Shown here piece by piece: positions 1-12,900 of a stretch of 64,000 nucleotides of DNA. Below the pieces are notes generated by a model. That model had not been told where the DNA came from. It did not search any database and was given only the letters and a program-made list of their open reading frames with translations. Source of the DNA: Bombardia bombarda. Its lineage: Eukaryota > Ascomycota > Sordariomycetes > Sordariales > Lasiosphaeriaceae. A program made the translations under genes and the position numbers. Positions within the stretch are counted from its first letter, which is position 1. Each line of letters opens with the position of its first letter. Location: the NCBI GenBank assembly GCA_030512295.1, contig JAULSR010000005.1, positions 434,001-498,000 of the forward strand. Reading direction: 5' to 3'.

Positions 1-205
1 TTGTTTGCGCCGTGGTAGAGATATGCTCGCTTCATCCCCCCCTCCTCCCTCCCCCTTATTTTTCCTTTGCGCCAGACACCTGGTGCAAAATGTGTCCCTG
101 AGATACTGGAGGAGCCCATATCGGCCATGTATTTATTCAGTAGTAACGGGCAGACTGGCTCAAAAGCTCTATAAGCTAAGGCACTGGAGCTAACAATGGG
201 TGCAG
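1..205 (+). other. 3' part of NEDD8 intron 1
   Basis: No NEDD8 N-terminal coding sequence is found here. The segment ends with a branch-like GCTAAC near 188 and a CAG acceptor at 203-205, so it is read as the end of an intron of at least 205 bases whose donor lies left of the window. Confidence 0.6.
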
Positions 206-717
206 AGTCCGCACGTTGACCGGAAAGGAGATCGAGCTCGACATTGAGCCTGACTACAAGGTGAGCACACAACCCCCACCTTATCTTGGCGAGGCGAGGC
301 CAGGCTCGCGAGCAAGCAAGCAAGCAAGCCGAGCTATATTGAGTCTTGTCAAAGTGTCGTTTGGTGTCGCCATAATAAGCAGAATCGCTGACCGATGGGG
401 ACGCAAACCCACCACACACAAACAGGTCGCGCAAATCAAGGAGAAGGTCGAGGAGAAGGAGGGCATCCCCCCGTGCAGCAGCGTTTGATTTTTGGCGGAA
501 AGCAAATGTAGGTTTCACATCTTTAACTCTCTTCCTTCTTACCATAACATGCCTACCTACTTTGGGTGCCCAAGTATAAGATACCCTATGCTAATACGAC
601 TTCATCCGGGAAAACAGGGTCGACGACAAGACAGCCAGCGATTACCAGCTCGAGGGCGGTTCTACCCTCCATCTCGTTCTGGCCCTTAGAGGGGGTACCT
701 ATTTCGTTGTCTACTAA
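206..717 (+). CDS. NEDD8/Rub1 ubiquitin-like modifier, 5' end outside the window
   Basis: Ubiquitin-like modifier attached to cullins by the E1-E2 neddylation cascade, which activates SCF-type ubiquitin ligases. Visible exons are 206-260, 426-507 and 618-717, with introns 261-425 and 508-617. The exons read [18 protein letters not shown], then [16 protein letters not shown], then a stretch ending HLVLALRGG. The Ala before LRGG is the residue that distinguishes NEDD8 from ubiquitin (Arg). After the Gly-Gly comes a six-residue tail (TYFVVY) that must be cleaved off. The first exon (expected to encode about MLIK) is not in the window; bases 1-205 are intron ending in a GCTAAC branch site and TGCAG acceptor. 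The frame breaks in the C6 run at 467-472: one more C gives [14 protein letters not shown], which is the family sequence. Identity is very secure; the break is probably an assembly error. Confidence 0.93.
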
Positions 718-1714
718 GTTGGATCGACCAATGAGACGAACGACAATATGAATAACGTCGATACACATGGCGTATACGCGCGCGCTTTCTCATCGGCCTT
801 TTACTAATAACTACGTCAATACCCCCCATACATGATGATTTATGCCAGATGAGAAAAAGACAGGATATGTGCGGCTCCTGCCGCCAGTAATATATCACAT
901 TACACGCGGACAGGCAGATGGACAGACAGATAGATCGCTGGAATGGGCAGGCACATGTATGGTGTGAGGGGGACGATGGGCCTGATGAACAACAAGAACA
1001 AATCATCATCAAAAAAAAAAAGACAGTACATACTACATATTCATCCTTGGTGAGCCGGCCGTGGCTTTACTTTATTTTTTTCCTGTTTCCCATACAGGGT
1101 GAATAGTCACGTTAGTTCTTATGAGGAAGGAAACGAGAGCTATAAACGGAGCGGGGTTTAAATGATAAGGAGCAAAGCGCAATAAACAGCGTTGATTTCC
1201 ACTTCCATTCAAAACTACCACAGTCACCCCGATCTACTCTACCTTACTACTTAACAGTCCGTACGCGTGAATGTTCATGAAACTAAACGAGGCAGGTAAA
1301 GATTTCTGTTACGGCGGCTCCTCATATGGTAGCGCATAAAGTGAGGTTGTGATCACTCGGATACGGCAGCAAAGACACGACATCGATAGACACGGCCAAT
1401 ATAAGTAGTCATTTGTATTTAGCCTGGTTCAGTGCCAGTGAAAAGCAACTACCTTACTATATTACTAAATAGTAAATAGTAAAAAGGCTCACGGGTATCT
1501 CATAACACTCTTTGCCCATCCTCCTAATAACTCCAGCCCCGTAATTTGAGTAAGGTGCAAACGCACAACGCCCTTCATTCTCCCATAAACATCTCATACT
1601 TCTTCCCCCTCTCCCTACCCTCTTTCCTCTAAAATCAACATCTATCTGCTGGTCCACAGCAGGCCATTGCTCATATTGGGTCGTTCGTATCGTATGTACA
1701 CCCAAACACTACAC
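718..1714. other. Intergenic, convergent 3' ends of NEDD8 and elongin A
   Basis: Nearly 1 kb between two converging genes. It should hold both 3' UTRs. There is an A-rich tract near 1009-1022. I see no further gene, repeat or RNA. Confidence 0.6.
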
Positions 1715-3066
1715 CTAGCGACGCGGTCGCTTGTTGGGCAGCATGAAAGCATTGGCGGGACGCTTTCGCTTGATGATGATCTGGGTGGGCGGGCTTGCCG
1801 CACCACCGCTGGCGGCTGAATCTCCCGGAGGGGAATCATTTCTCGGACGGGGCTCAGGATCTGTGGGGCCCAAGGCTGGGGGCGACACGCTGTCGACGGA
1901 GACTCTGACGATCTTCGTGGTTCCATGGGCTGCAGAGAGAATACCTCCACGGCGGGGCTTGAGAGGTGGCGAGGTTGAACCGTAACTGTCGTAGTCTTTG
2001 TTCTTGCGAGATGGCGGAGGCGAGCCGTCCATAAAGTCGAGATCGTCCTCGGTTAGGAGCGAGTTGTGGTTGTTGCTCTCGCGTCGTCCACCGGCGGGGG
2101 AGGAGTGGGAGCACGGAACGGTTGATCGTCGTCAAATAGGTTGTCCAGCTCATTTCTGCTGGAGCCATTTCCTCGGCGATGATCGTTGTCGTCGTCATCC
2201 TCGTCGTCGTCGTCGTCGTCGTCATCAAAAGACACCGCGTTACCTGATGGGGCAGCCGTCTTGGTGCTGCCACTTAGGCCCTTGATCTTGAGGAGGCGAG
2301 CTTCTTTCTCCTTGCGCTCCCGCTCGCTGCTCAATTCGGCTCCGCTGGATGCTGGTTTTGGGCGAGGTGCCTTGATGAGTGTGGCGGCGGGGTCAAACTG
2401 GTTGTTGATACGCCTGTCGTTAAGCATGCTTTCGGGCGCCCTGACAATCTGGCCGGGTCTGACGGGAAGCTTGCCGGTAGGGGTAGACAGCTTGATGCGT
2501 TTGGCATCATCGCGTGCCTCTCTCATGGCCTTCTGGAGAAAGGTTTGCTTGGGGCGGACTACGTGCTTTACGGTGCCATTCGACGACCGCATTCCCTGGT
2601 ACGCTTCGCGGGGGGCATTGTAGGTCCGGCCCTCCTTGGGCAGACGCGGTAGCTTTTTGGTGTCGCTGACCGAGATGATGGTGGCCATGCGCGACTCTCG
2701 TTGCTCCTTTTGGGTCGCGAAGGCGGCCTTGAGCGCCTCAGTGGCCCTGGCATTGGATTCGGTTTCAAGTTTCTTGTACTTCTCCCAGACCTTGTGCCAT
2801 GACTTGGGATTGCTGGGGACCCATTGGTGCTTGGCCGAAAGAATCTTGAAGTCACGCTTGATGATGCGCTTCCAGTGCTCGACGGATTCGTCGTAGATAG
2901 AGTCATCCGAATGGTTGATCTCGATTTGGTGCAGTTGCTTTGCCGATTTGACGGCTCTCAAGATTTCCTGGATTGCTTTGGGAGGCATATTTTCGACACT
3001 CGTAATCATGTGTACGTTTTCGATGGCGGTTCTGATGCACATTTCGACGAGAGATCGTGGTGCCAT
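1715..3066 (-). CDS. Elongin A (Pol II elongation factor SIII subunit A), with a frame break
   Basis: Elongin A helps RNA polymerase II through pauses and, with elongin C and a cullin, helps remove stalled polymerase. The start at 3066 gives MAPRSLVEMCIRTAIENVHM, the family N-terminus with its BC-box/F-box-like helices (residues about 4-60), followed by the conserved HWKRIIKRDF and W-rich segment to about residue 110. A basic middle and an acidic Asp run (encoded by a GTC repeat on the plus strand, near 2192-2224) follow. The frame entered at 3066 stops at 2053, but a second frame continues to 1715 with TEDDLDFMDGSPPPSRKNK and ends in a basic tail. One additional base in the G5 run at 2096-2100 (plus strand) joins the two frames, giving about 450 residues. 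A very short intron is the other possibility but no good donor is seen. Confidence 0.85.
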
Positions 3067-3838
3067 GTTGAAGAAGAGTCGGGGCTCAGAGAGACCCGTC
3101 AATTTATATATATCGGATGGGAACCGGAAAGTGGGTCGCTGTGCAGCTGGTAATAGTTGAATAAACTGGGTGCAATTCAATTAAAGCATCCAGATCTGAG
3201 AGCGAGCTGATATACGGCGGTATGGTTGATGTCTCCTTTGAACTCTTGACACACAGATTCGAACTCGTTCCTTTTATGAACGGAGACAGTGAGTGACAAT
3301 CTACACTTAGCAATGCTTGCTATCCGGGCGAATAGTGACAGTAAAGGAGTCGTCTGGTTCGTAGTGAAGGGTTCGGTGCCATTATTTGTCAAGAAAACTG
3401 AAGACGGCTGGGATGAGATGAAAAGTTTCAGTATGAGGTGTCGTGGACAGCTCGTGAGCGGATAGCGAACTCGGATTAAGGTAAGGAAAGCTGTCCGACT
3501 TGAGGCTGCGCGGCGTCGGGCCCCACTATCCGCCCCGCGCTAAACGGCTGCTCACCCCTAATCGTTGGGTTATTGGACAGGGTCATGGGAACTTATTAGC
3601 GTGCATCTGCACGTCTGTCAACCTCCGATTTTTTAGCTCTCCAGATTCCGCGGCAGGTCTCAATCTCAGGTATCCGCAGACAAGGTGAATGTACAAACAC
3701 CACAACATCCACACACATTTGAACACAGAGTACAGAAAGGGAGAAGAATTGGTCGCCTAAAAAAGCACTCTCCACCCGTTTGCACTCTTTTATCAACCGA
3801 TATCACATCAGAGAAACCAGCCCTTTCCACCTGTCAAG
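3067..3838. promoter_or_regulatory. Shared divergent promoter region, elongin A / THOC7
   Basis: About 770 bases between two divergent start codons, so both promoters must lie here. The THOC7 side has a pyrimidine- and A-rich leader (about 3690-3838). No recognisable TATA box or other specific site could be assigned. Confidence 0.5.
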
Positions 3839-5029
3839 ATGGCGTCCTGGGGCCTTCTCGACGACAAGGAGGAAAATGAGCTGCACAAATCACGGCTCCT
3901 CAACGTGGAGGAGAAGCCGTTCAAGCGCGTGACGAAGCGCCTCAGCACCCTGCACTCCCTAGCGGTGACGCGCGCCCGCCAAGCGCCCACTCCGCCGCCC
4001 GAGAACAACGTCAACAGCGCCGCCGCCGATGATACCTCCTCCTCCTCCCCGGCCGCTGCCCTCGGCGGCACCGGCTCCTACCAATCGGACCTCGCCCAAC
4101 TTAAAGAGGACATCACGCTCGACTTTGCCGCCTTCGACAGCAGCATCGCGCGGCTGCAGTTCCTGCTCACGGCTAATGAGCGCGAGCGGGAGCGGTACGC
4201 GGCGGAGCGCGAGCGCATCATCAGCACGGCGCAGGCGGTGCGCGAGAACACGAGCCAGCTGCGGCAGCAGCTGGACCAGGCGCGCGCGACGCTCGAGCAG
4301 CGCAGGAAGTTCGACGAGCTCGCCGACAAGATCACGAGCAACCCGTCGCTGCGGCCGCGGGCCGAGCAGGCGGCCAACCTGCGCAAGCTCGAGGACGAGA
4401 TCTCCGAGCTCGAGGCCGAGAGTAAGACGTACGGCGTCACTTGGCACGAGCGCCGCGACCAGTTCTCCAAGATCATGGACGAGAGCATGCGCTTGCGCCG
4501 GCTGATCCGTGACGAGAAGGAGGAGGTGGAGCGCCGCGAGGGCATGGACGGCGAGGGCGGCTTGTCGGCTGACCTGGCGGATGGTGGCGCTGGGGGCCAG
4601 ACGCCGAGGCCGTCTGGGGGGATTGCGAGCGGGAGCGGCACGCCGAGGGCGGAGAGCGGGCTGGTGCTGCATGGTGGGCATGGGAGTGCTGGCGCGGGGA
4701 CGCCGCGTCCGCTGTCGACGGCTGGGGGGAGGACGCCCGCCCGCGAGAGCCCTGCCCCGTCGGCGCAGGATAGCGGGTCGTTCCTCAAGCCTCATCACCA
4801 TCTGGAGGACGGTGGTGGTAGCTTTTCTGTGAGCGGGAGCCAGGCTCAGAGCAGGGAGGGGTCGATGGACAGGGGTGAGCGCGAGGAGGAGAGGGGGGAG
4901 GATGTTGACATGCGCGAGGAGGTGGAAGAAGAAGAGGAGGAAGAAGAGCCTGACAGCCCTTTGACGCCGCTTCCTGCAGACACCCCGCAAATAGTGGTTG
5001 ATGGAGAGGACAGGATGGACATAACGTGA
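3839..5029 (+). CDS. THO complex subunit 7 (THOC7/Mft1-like)
   Basis: Subunit of the nuclear THO complex, which couples Pol II elongation to mRNP assembly and export and limits R-loops. Single exon, 396 residues, starting MASWGLLDDKEENELHKSRL with the family's N-terminal helix. Residues about 75-235 form a long charged coiled coil (ITLDFAAFDSSIARLQFLL, then heptad-rich stretches with DELADKITSNPSLRPR), which is the Tho7/Mft1 domain. The last 160 residues are low-complexity (Gly/Ser/Pro, then a Glu run) and vary between species. The ATG follows a leader without an upstream in-frame start. It is divergent from elongin A, another Pol II elongation factor, and converges on tubulin cofactor A. The whole gene is very GC-rich (codons ending in C/G), so long antisense open frames over it are shadows. 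Confidence 0.92.
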   Translation: MASWGLLDDKEENELHKSRLLNVEEKPFKRVTKRLSTLHSLAVTRARQAPTPPPENNVNSAAADDTSSSSPAAALGGTGSYQSDLAQLKEDITLDFAAFDSSIARLQFLLTANERERERYAAERERIISTAQAVRENTSQLRQQLDQARATLEQRRKFDELADKITSNPSLRPRAEQAANLRKLEDEISELEAESKTYGVTWHERRDQFSKIMDESMRLRRLIRDEKEEVERREGMDGEGGLSADLADGGAGGQTPRPSGGIASGSGTPRAESGLVLHGGHGSAGAGTPRPLSTAGGRTPARESPAPSAQDSGSFLKPHHHLEDGGGSFSVSGSQAQSREGSMDRGEREEERGEDVDMREEVEEEEEEEEPDSPLTPLPADTPQIVVDGEDRMDIT

Positions 5030-5355
5030 GAGAGACAGATTCAGGAGGTGGTTAGCCCCGGTGGAGTGAGTATACTTGAATTGAAGTAGACACCATTCTC
5101 TTGGTTGTATCGTCTGCTTTATAGCAGCGAAGGGAGAAAGGATTGTCAGCCGCTGAGTCTGACAGTGCCTAAGCGACATGTATGTTACCATGCTAGTATT
5201 TTTGCTGTTGCTAGATAAACAGAGCAATCACCAAAGAAGTCATCCATCCATCGCCTGACTAACTGCTATACTCCATACGCCGCAATCATAACGACATCAG
5301 AATAGTAAAACTGCCTGCCTTTCAGGCTTTCCTTTGAGGCCTTCAGCCATCTGTC
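5030..5355. other. Intergenic, convergent THOC7 / TBCA
   Basis: Short convergent gap that must contain both 3' ends. No gene or repeat seen. Confidence 0.6.
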
Positions 5356-5788
5356 CTAGATCTCCTTCTCATCCTTCTCAGTCACCTTCTGCCCGGCCCC
5401 TAGTGCCTCCTGGGCCTTCTTTAACTGCTCCTCGGAAGCGGTTCCCTCGCTCTCTGAGATGGCGATTTGCTCCTCGAGCTTCTGCACCGCCTCGGTGATG
5501 CGCTCGTGCAGTGGCTCAAACACGGCCTTGGTTTCTTGGAGGGCGGTTTGCTGGGCATTCAGGGTTAGGGTTTAACTAATCTTTTATGAAGTGAGCGAGG
5601 AGACATACCTCTTGCTTGAGAACGTAGGGAGCGTTGCCGTCCAGGTCGGGAGTGTCGGCGGCGATGTCGTCCTGCAGCTTCTTGATCCGGGTCTCTTGGT
5701 TAGCTTGCTCCTTGTGGTAGTATGTCTCTTCCTTGACGAGGCGCTGGACCGACTGGGTCGCGATGGCGAGGGCTGTTGGAGGGGCCAT
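5356..5788 (-). CDS. Tubulin-specific chaperone A (cofactor A, TBCA/Rbl2)
   Basis: Small cytosolic chaperone that captures folded beta-tubulin before heterodimer assembly. Exons 5609-5788 and 5356-5550 with an intron at 5551-5608 (GTATGT...CAG, 58 bases). The product is 124 residues. Exon 1 encodes ALAIATQSVQRLVKEETYYH, matching the conserved first helix (VKRLVKE) of the family; exon 2 encodes QTALQETKAVFEPLHERI and a third helix, then an acidic-basic tail. The three-helix-bundle pattern and the length fit (human TBCA is 108). The intron happens to contain a single TTAGGGTTT unit, taken as chance. Divergent from the Ca2+-ATPase. Confidence 0.9.
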
Positions 5789-7452
5789 GGTGACTTTTTT
5801 GTGTTTGTTTGTGGGGCGGGCCTCGTGAGGGTGAGGTTAGATGGAGGAGTTTGGGTTCAGCCTGCTTGAGATGCTGTATTGTGACGAGCTACTGGAAATC
5901 GTGAGAATGAAAGCGTATAACGGCTGCCTGATGATCTCCTGTGGTTGTGTTTGTACGTGCCTTGCTTGTTAAAAGTTGAGTGGGGTTGGCGGGGTAAGTT
6001 TTTGATGCGAGCTGGATGCGACAAATGCTTCAAATTGTCCACCATCCACTTCCACTTATACGTATCCTTGGGGTTCTCATGACAACTGAATTATCTATAT
6101 TATAGTTTAATTTGACTATGATTGACTGCGCCATAAGGAGTGGAGATGAGTGACATGATCTGTCATTGTCTTTGAACCCAGTTCTTTGGAGTATCTTAAA
6201 GCAGCAGCGTTAATGGCTATCGACCGGTGCTCGTGAAATAGTTCTAAGTGAGTGTAGTGCATTGAAAGTAGGTATACTTGACCTCCAAGACTCAAGGCAT
6301 TAACCTGAACCTTTTATACAATGGGCTTGTGAGATGTTCTAGGCGGATAGTCCAATTTGATTCCTAGCAAAGTGAAGGGCATGTTTTCTATTTAATTCCT
6401 ACATATTCGAACCATGCGAAGTAGTATCACTGTTAGGTACGTGTTCTTTTTTTTACTAGGAGCTTGCATTCTTGGACACCGTGACATGAACGAAAACGTG
6501 TACCTTTCTCAATGTTCTCGTGACAGGAACCGCGTGATTGTAGGAGGCTGTTGTCGGAGTGTCACTAGAATTTTCCGATTATCCACCTAGGTATGTACTC
6601 TATCCCGGCAGGCTTGTGCTGTGAGGCCGCACCTTCCTGTTGCATCGATATCCGAGTGACTCGGCTTCCACTATTGGATAAAACTGAGATAAGAGTTTGA
6701 TGATAACGAATTACACTTGGAACCTCAAGATGGCAGCTTCAAAACCTTTTATTGTGGCAAGACAAAATGTACAATCACAGGTTGAGAGACAAGACATTAC
6801 ATGCATAATGTTGCCACCTTCCAGCTAGGTATCACCGATATCCATTTTTCCATTGGCTTCCATTCAGGGCGCCCGCAAGCCTTGATGGATAGCTTTCAGC
6901 GATGGGAAAGTCATGCTAGGCGGGTGGGGGGCTGCAAGCTGCCACTGCTGCCAGGGCTGGGGTTGGCCTGAAAGAGGCCCCAGACTCCATATGGCCTAAC
7001 CTGTTCAGGCTCTTTACTGGGCCAGGCCAGGTTAGTCAAGCTTTAAATTCGGTTTCAATTACGATGAGGGGCGACTTGTATTGAACTGGACACGTCGCAG
7101 CACAGCAATGTATCCGCTCATTTTTCATAAGGCTGACTCTCCTGACGCAGCGTGGGCTTGCTTTTATTTCATAAACTATTGAGGTTCGCACTCACTCCAA
7201 TTCGGTCCCGCCCCATTCATTCATTTTTCTAGACGAGATATCACTGTCTCTGTCTTGATCCCCCATGGTCAGGTCAAAGCTTACTTGATTTCCTTGGCTT
7301 GGAAAGTACTTTTTTATTTCTTACTTTAGGGCGTGGGTTTTTAAAAAGTTTCCGGCTGTCCCTATTTGGGAGATCAGCTTGGGGATTTTGTCGTGTTCGC
7401 AATTTGCGACACTCGACCCTGCTTTTTTTGTTAGCGAAATCTAACTACAAAC
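5789..7452. promoter_or_regulatory. Long divergent intergenic region, TBCA / SERCA
   Basis: 1.66 kb between divergent starts, holding both promoters and probably a long SERCA 5' UTR (the stretch just before 7453 is T-rich). No conserved open frame. A GGCCTGAAAGAGGCC inverted repeat lies near 6965-6980. No specific regulator site can be named. Confidence 0.5.
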
Positions 7453-10596
<3,144 letters not shown>

Positions 10597-11048
10597 AAGA
10601 AAGTAAAAATAAACACTAAAGAATAAATTCTCCATCTAGATATGGATAGACAACTTTAGACTACCTACCTTGTTAGATCAGTTTTGCTTGGCGGGTCATG
10701 TAGAAACAATAAATGTTGCCACCTTACCAATCACAACCGCGGAGTTTTGCATAATCCATACATGTCGTCCTGAAGAGTAACGATAAACAGTGAAATATGT
10801 CTCTTTTTTAAATCATGGGGGTAATTTCCTGTGAGATGTACTGCCCATGGTTTTTGATGCCGTTAACAACGACAACCTATTGTTACATGGCTGGGGTAAA
10901 CATATCGTCCTGGTAAGTAATTATTACGATTGATTCCAGCTTTGCCTTCCCCCCCCGCTCCAACCAACCTGGGACACGCAATCGCTTATAGAAACGCCTG
11001 TCGCTGCCGCCAGCCAGTCAGTTGCCACCACCGCCTTCCTTCCCTCCC
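10597..11048. other. Intergenic, convergent SERCA / proteasome beta-3
   Basis: Converging 3' ends; A-rich just after the SERCA stop (10597-10627). No gene seen. Confidence 0.6.
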
Positions 11049-11901
11049 TTAATCCTGCCGTCCCTTGAGTAGCCTCTTGGTGACCTTGTCCTTCTCGATA
11101 ATGTAGACGTGCGCGCCCCAACCAGAGAGAGCGTCTCGGTCTACTGCGTTGAGGAGCGACTGTGAAATTGTCTCGAACAGCTCATCGGGGCTCTGTATTG
11201 TTGTGTGAAAAGGACATTGGTCAGCGATATGGCCAGCTAGTTCGGCTGGAGAGGAAAGAACAAGAACAAAAGACATACCATATCAGGCTCCCACAAGCTC
11301 TCGCACATGCCAAACAGCTGCTCGGTCGCCGTGCCGCTGACGATAAAGTCCTTTGCAAAGTCGATGCACCCGATCGAGTCGAAGCCGCAGATGAAGGGCA
11401 CGCCCGTCTTGGGGTCGAGGCCGGCGACGACGGGGCTGACAAAGTAGGGGCCGAAGCGCTTCTCGTACAGGCTGCTGCTGACCAGGTTGGCGAAGGTGCG
11501 CGGGGCGATGTCGCGCTCCTCGCGCAGGCGATACATGTTGACCTTGTAGCGGAACAGGTCCGAGACGGTCGAGACGTCGGTCGCGAGGCCCGTGAGCCCG
11601 AGGAAGACGTCGCCGTACTGGAAGATCTTGGGGAAGTTATTGGAGACGGTCAGAGCCTGCAGGCCGAGGCGGAGGTCGCACGCGATGGCGACGCAGTCTT
11701 TGCCGACCATGGCGACGGCGGCGCCGCCGTCTGTTGTTGTGTGTTAGTATAGATGTAGGGAGTTGGGGTCTGGTGGTTGGTTGGGGTGTTGTTTACTTAT
11801 GGAGAAGGGGGATGACTGTTGGGGGAGAACGTGCGGTTAGCTATCTATCTTTATTACTGGTAGTTGGTTCCATGACATGGAGGTGGTGATGCGCATACCA
11901 T
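11049..11901 (-). CDS. 20S proteasome subunit beta-3 (PSMB3/Pup3)
   Basis: Structural, non-catalytic beta-ring subunit of the 20S proteasome. Four exons: 11899-11901 (only the ATG), 11797-11815 (19 bases), 11279-11730 and 11049-11192. Introns: 11816-11898 (GTATGC...CAG), 11731-11796 (GTAAAC...CAG), 11193-11278 (GTATGT...CAG). The spliced N-terminus is [20 protein letters not shown], the expected fungal beta-3 start without a cleaved propeptide. Family landmarks follow: [58 protein letters not shown]. The product is 205 residues, the normal size. The ATG-only first exon and 19-base second exon are easily missed by gene finders; the GGAAVAMVG frame and splice consensus support them strongly. 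Confidence 0.93.
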
Positions 11902-12900
11902 GGTGTGTTGTTGATGGGTGGTGTTGCTATGCTCACTGCGAGGAGGCAGTCGGCGGTGCTTCGGTTTGAATAGCGGGAGCTCGAGCTATTAGGACGTCGA
12001 ATGCCTAATGGGGCTCGTTAGAGACTCGTTCGGTAGAGAGGCAGGCGAGGTATTGGTGGTGGTGGTCGGTCGGGATGGAGCTGTTATCGTCAAGTCGTCA
12101 AGCTCCGGAATGGCGTCGGTCTGTCTGTCGTCTGTCTCTCTCAGCCTTGAACGGTCAAGCTCCAGGTGCACTGCAAGGCAACACGCAGCTGGCGCGGCCG
12201 GCGGAAAAAGAGTGTCCACTGAGTGACGGGCACCTACCGACAGGGGGGCCCGGGCCCAGTGCACGGGCGATGGCGCTAGGCGGGTTTGGGGGGGTCTGAC
12301 CCTGGGGAAGCTCCATTACGCCGCCCTCCGTTGGCTGGCTGGCAGGCAGTTCTGGGCTATGTATGGGTACAGTTACAGAGGTACCTGTCCGTTCAATTGT
12401 TGCCCCTCCAATATCCTCTCGCGATGCGATGGAAGCTCTCAGAAACAACACGCAACACTCACCAGCCTTGGACTTACATCCAGATTTTCCCTCTTAGCTC
12501 AGCACGACTCTCACACGTTGTTCTCAGGTTAATATCTGAAAATCACAGTTGGCAGATCAATTTCTACCTACTGGTGCCGTCTTCATCCACAAGGAATCAA
12601 ACTCCCCCGAATTACGAGGTACCTGTCAACTGAGTCGTGCGGGGTGCCTAAGACAGCTCATCCAGCTCTCAGCTGCTTGGTAACCACGATTATCGACAAA
12701 AATTCTAGTTTGCCTTTCCGCCTGTACAATCATACAAAATAATCATTTGCTATTGGGATCATACAAAAAACACCTTGCGGGTTTCCTTTATCTTGTCTCA
12801 AGGTCGAACCCGAACCCCGCCATAATCCAAGCGGGACCCTTACGTCTTGGAGCTGCGTTCTACCAGGTCATCGCATCCCCGGTTCTCTTAATTTACCACA
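11902..12900. promoter_or_regulatory. Divergent promoter region, proteasome beta-3 / UBX protein
   Basis: About 1 kb between divergent starts. It contains both promoters. No proteasome-type (PACE-like) element was recognised with confidence, and no other gene is seen. Confidence 0.5.

Noticed and set aside
3240..3330. tRNA-like B box (GAGTTCGAATCT on the minus strand)
   Set aside because: No acceptable A box at the right distance and no acceptor-stem pairing.
3959..5227. Long antisense open frame over THOC7
   Set aside because: Arises from GC-rich codon use of THOC7; composition is Arg/Ala/Leu low-complexity and shows no family.
5565..5580. TTAGGG telomere-like unit in the TBCA intron
   Set aside because: Only about one and a half units; it coincides with a CCCTAACCC branch-like site on the coding strand and has no array around it.
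12790..12850. Second tRNA-like B box (GGGTTCGACCTTG on the minus strand)
   Set aside because: Flanks do not form a cloverleaf; it lies in the UBX promoter region.
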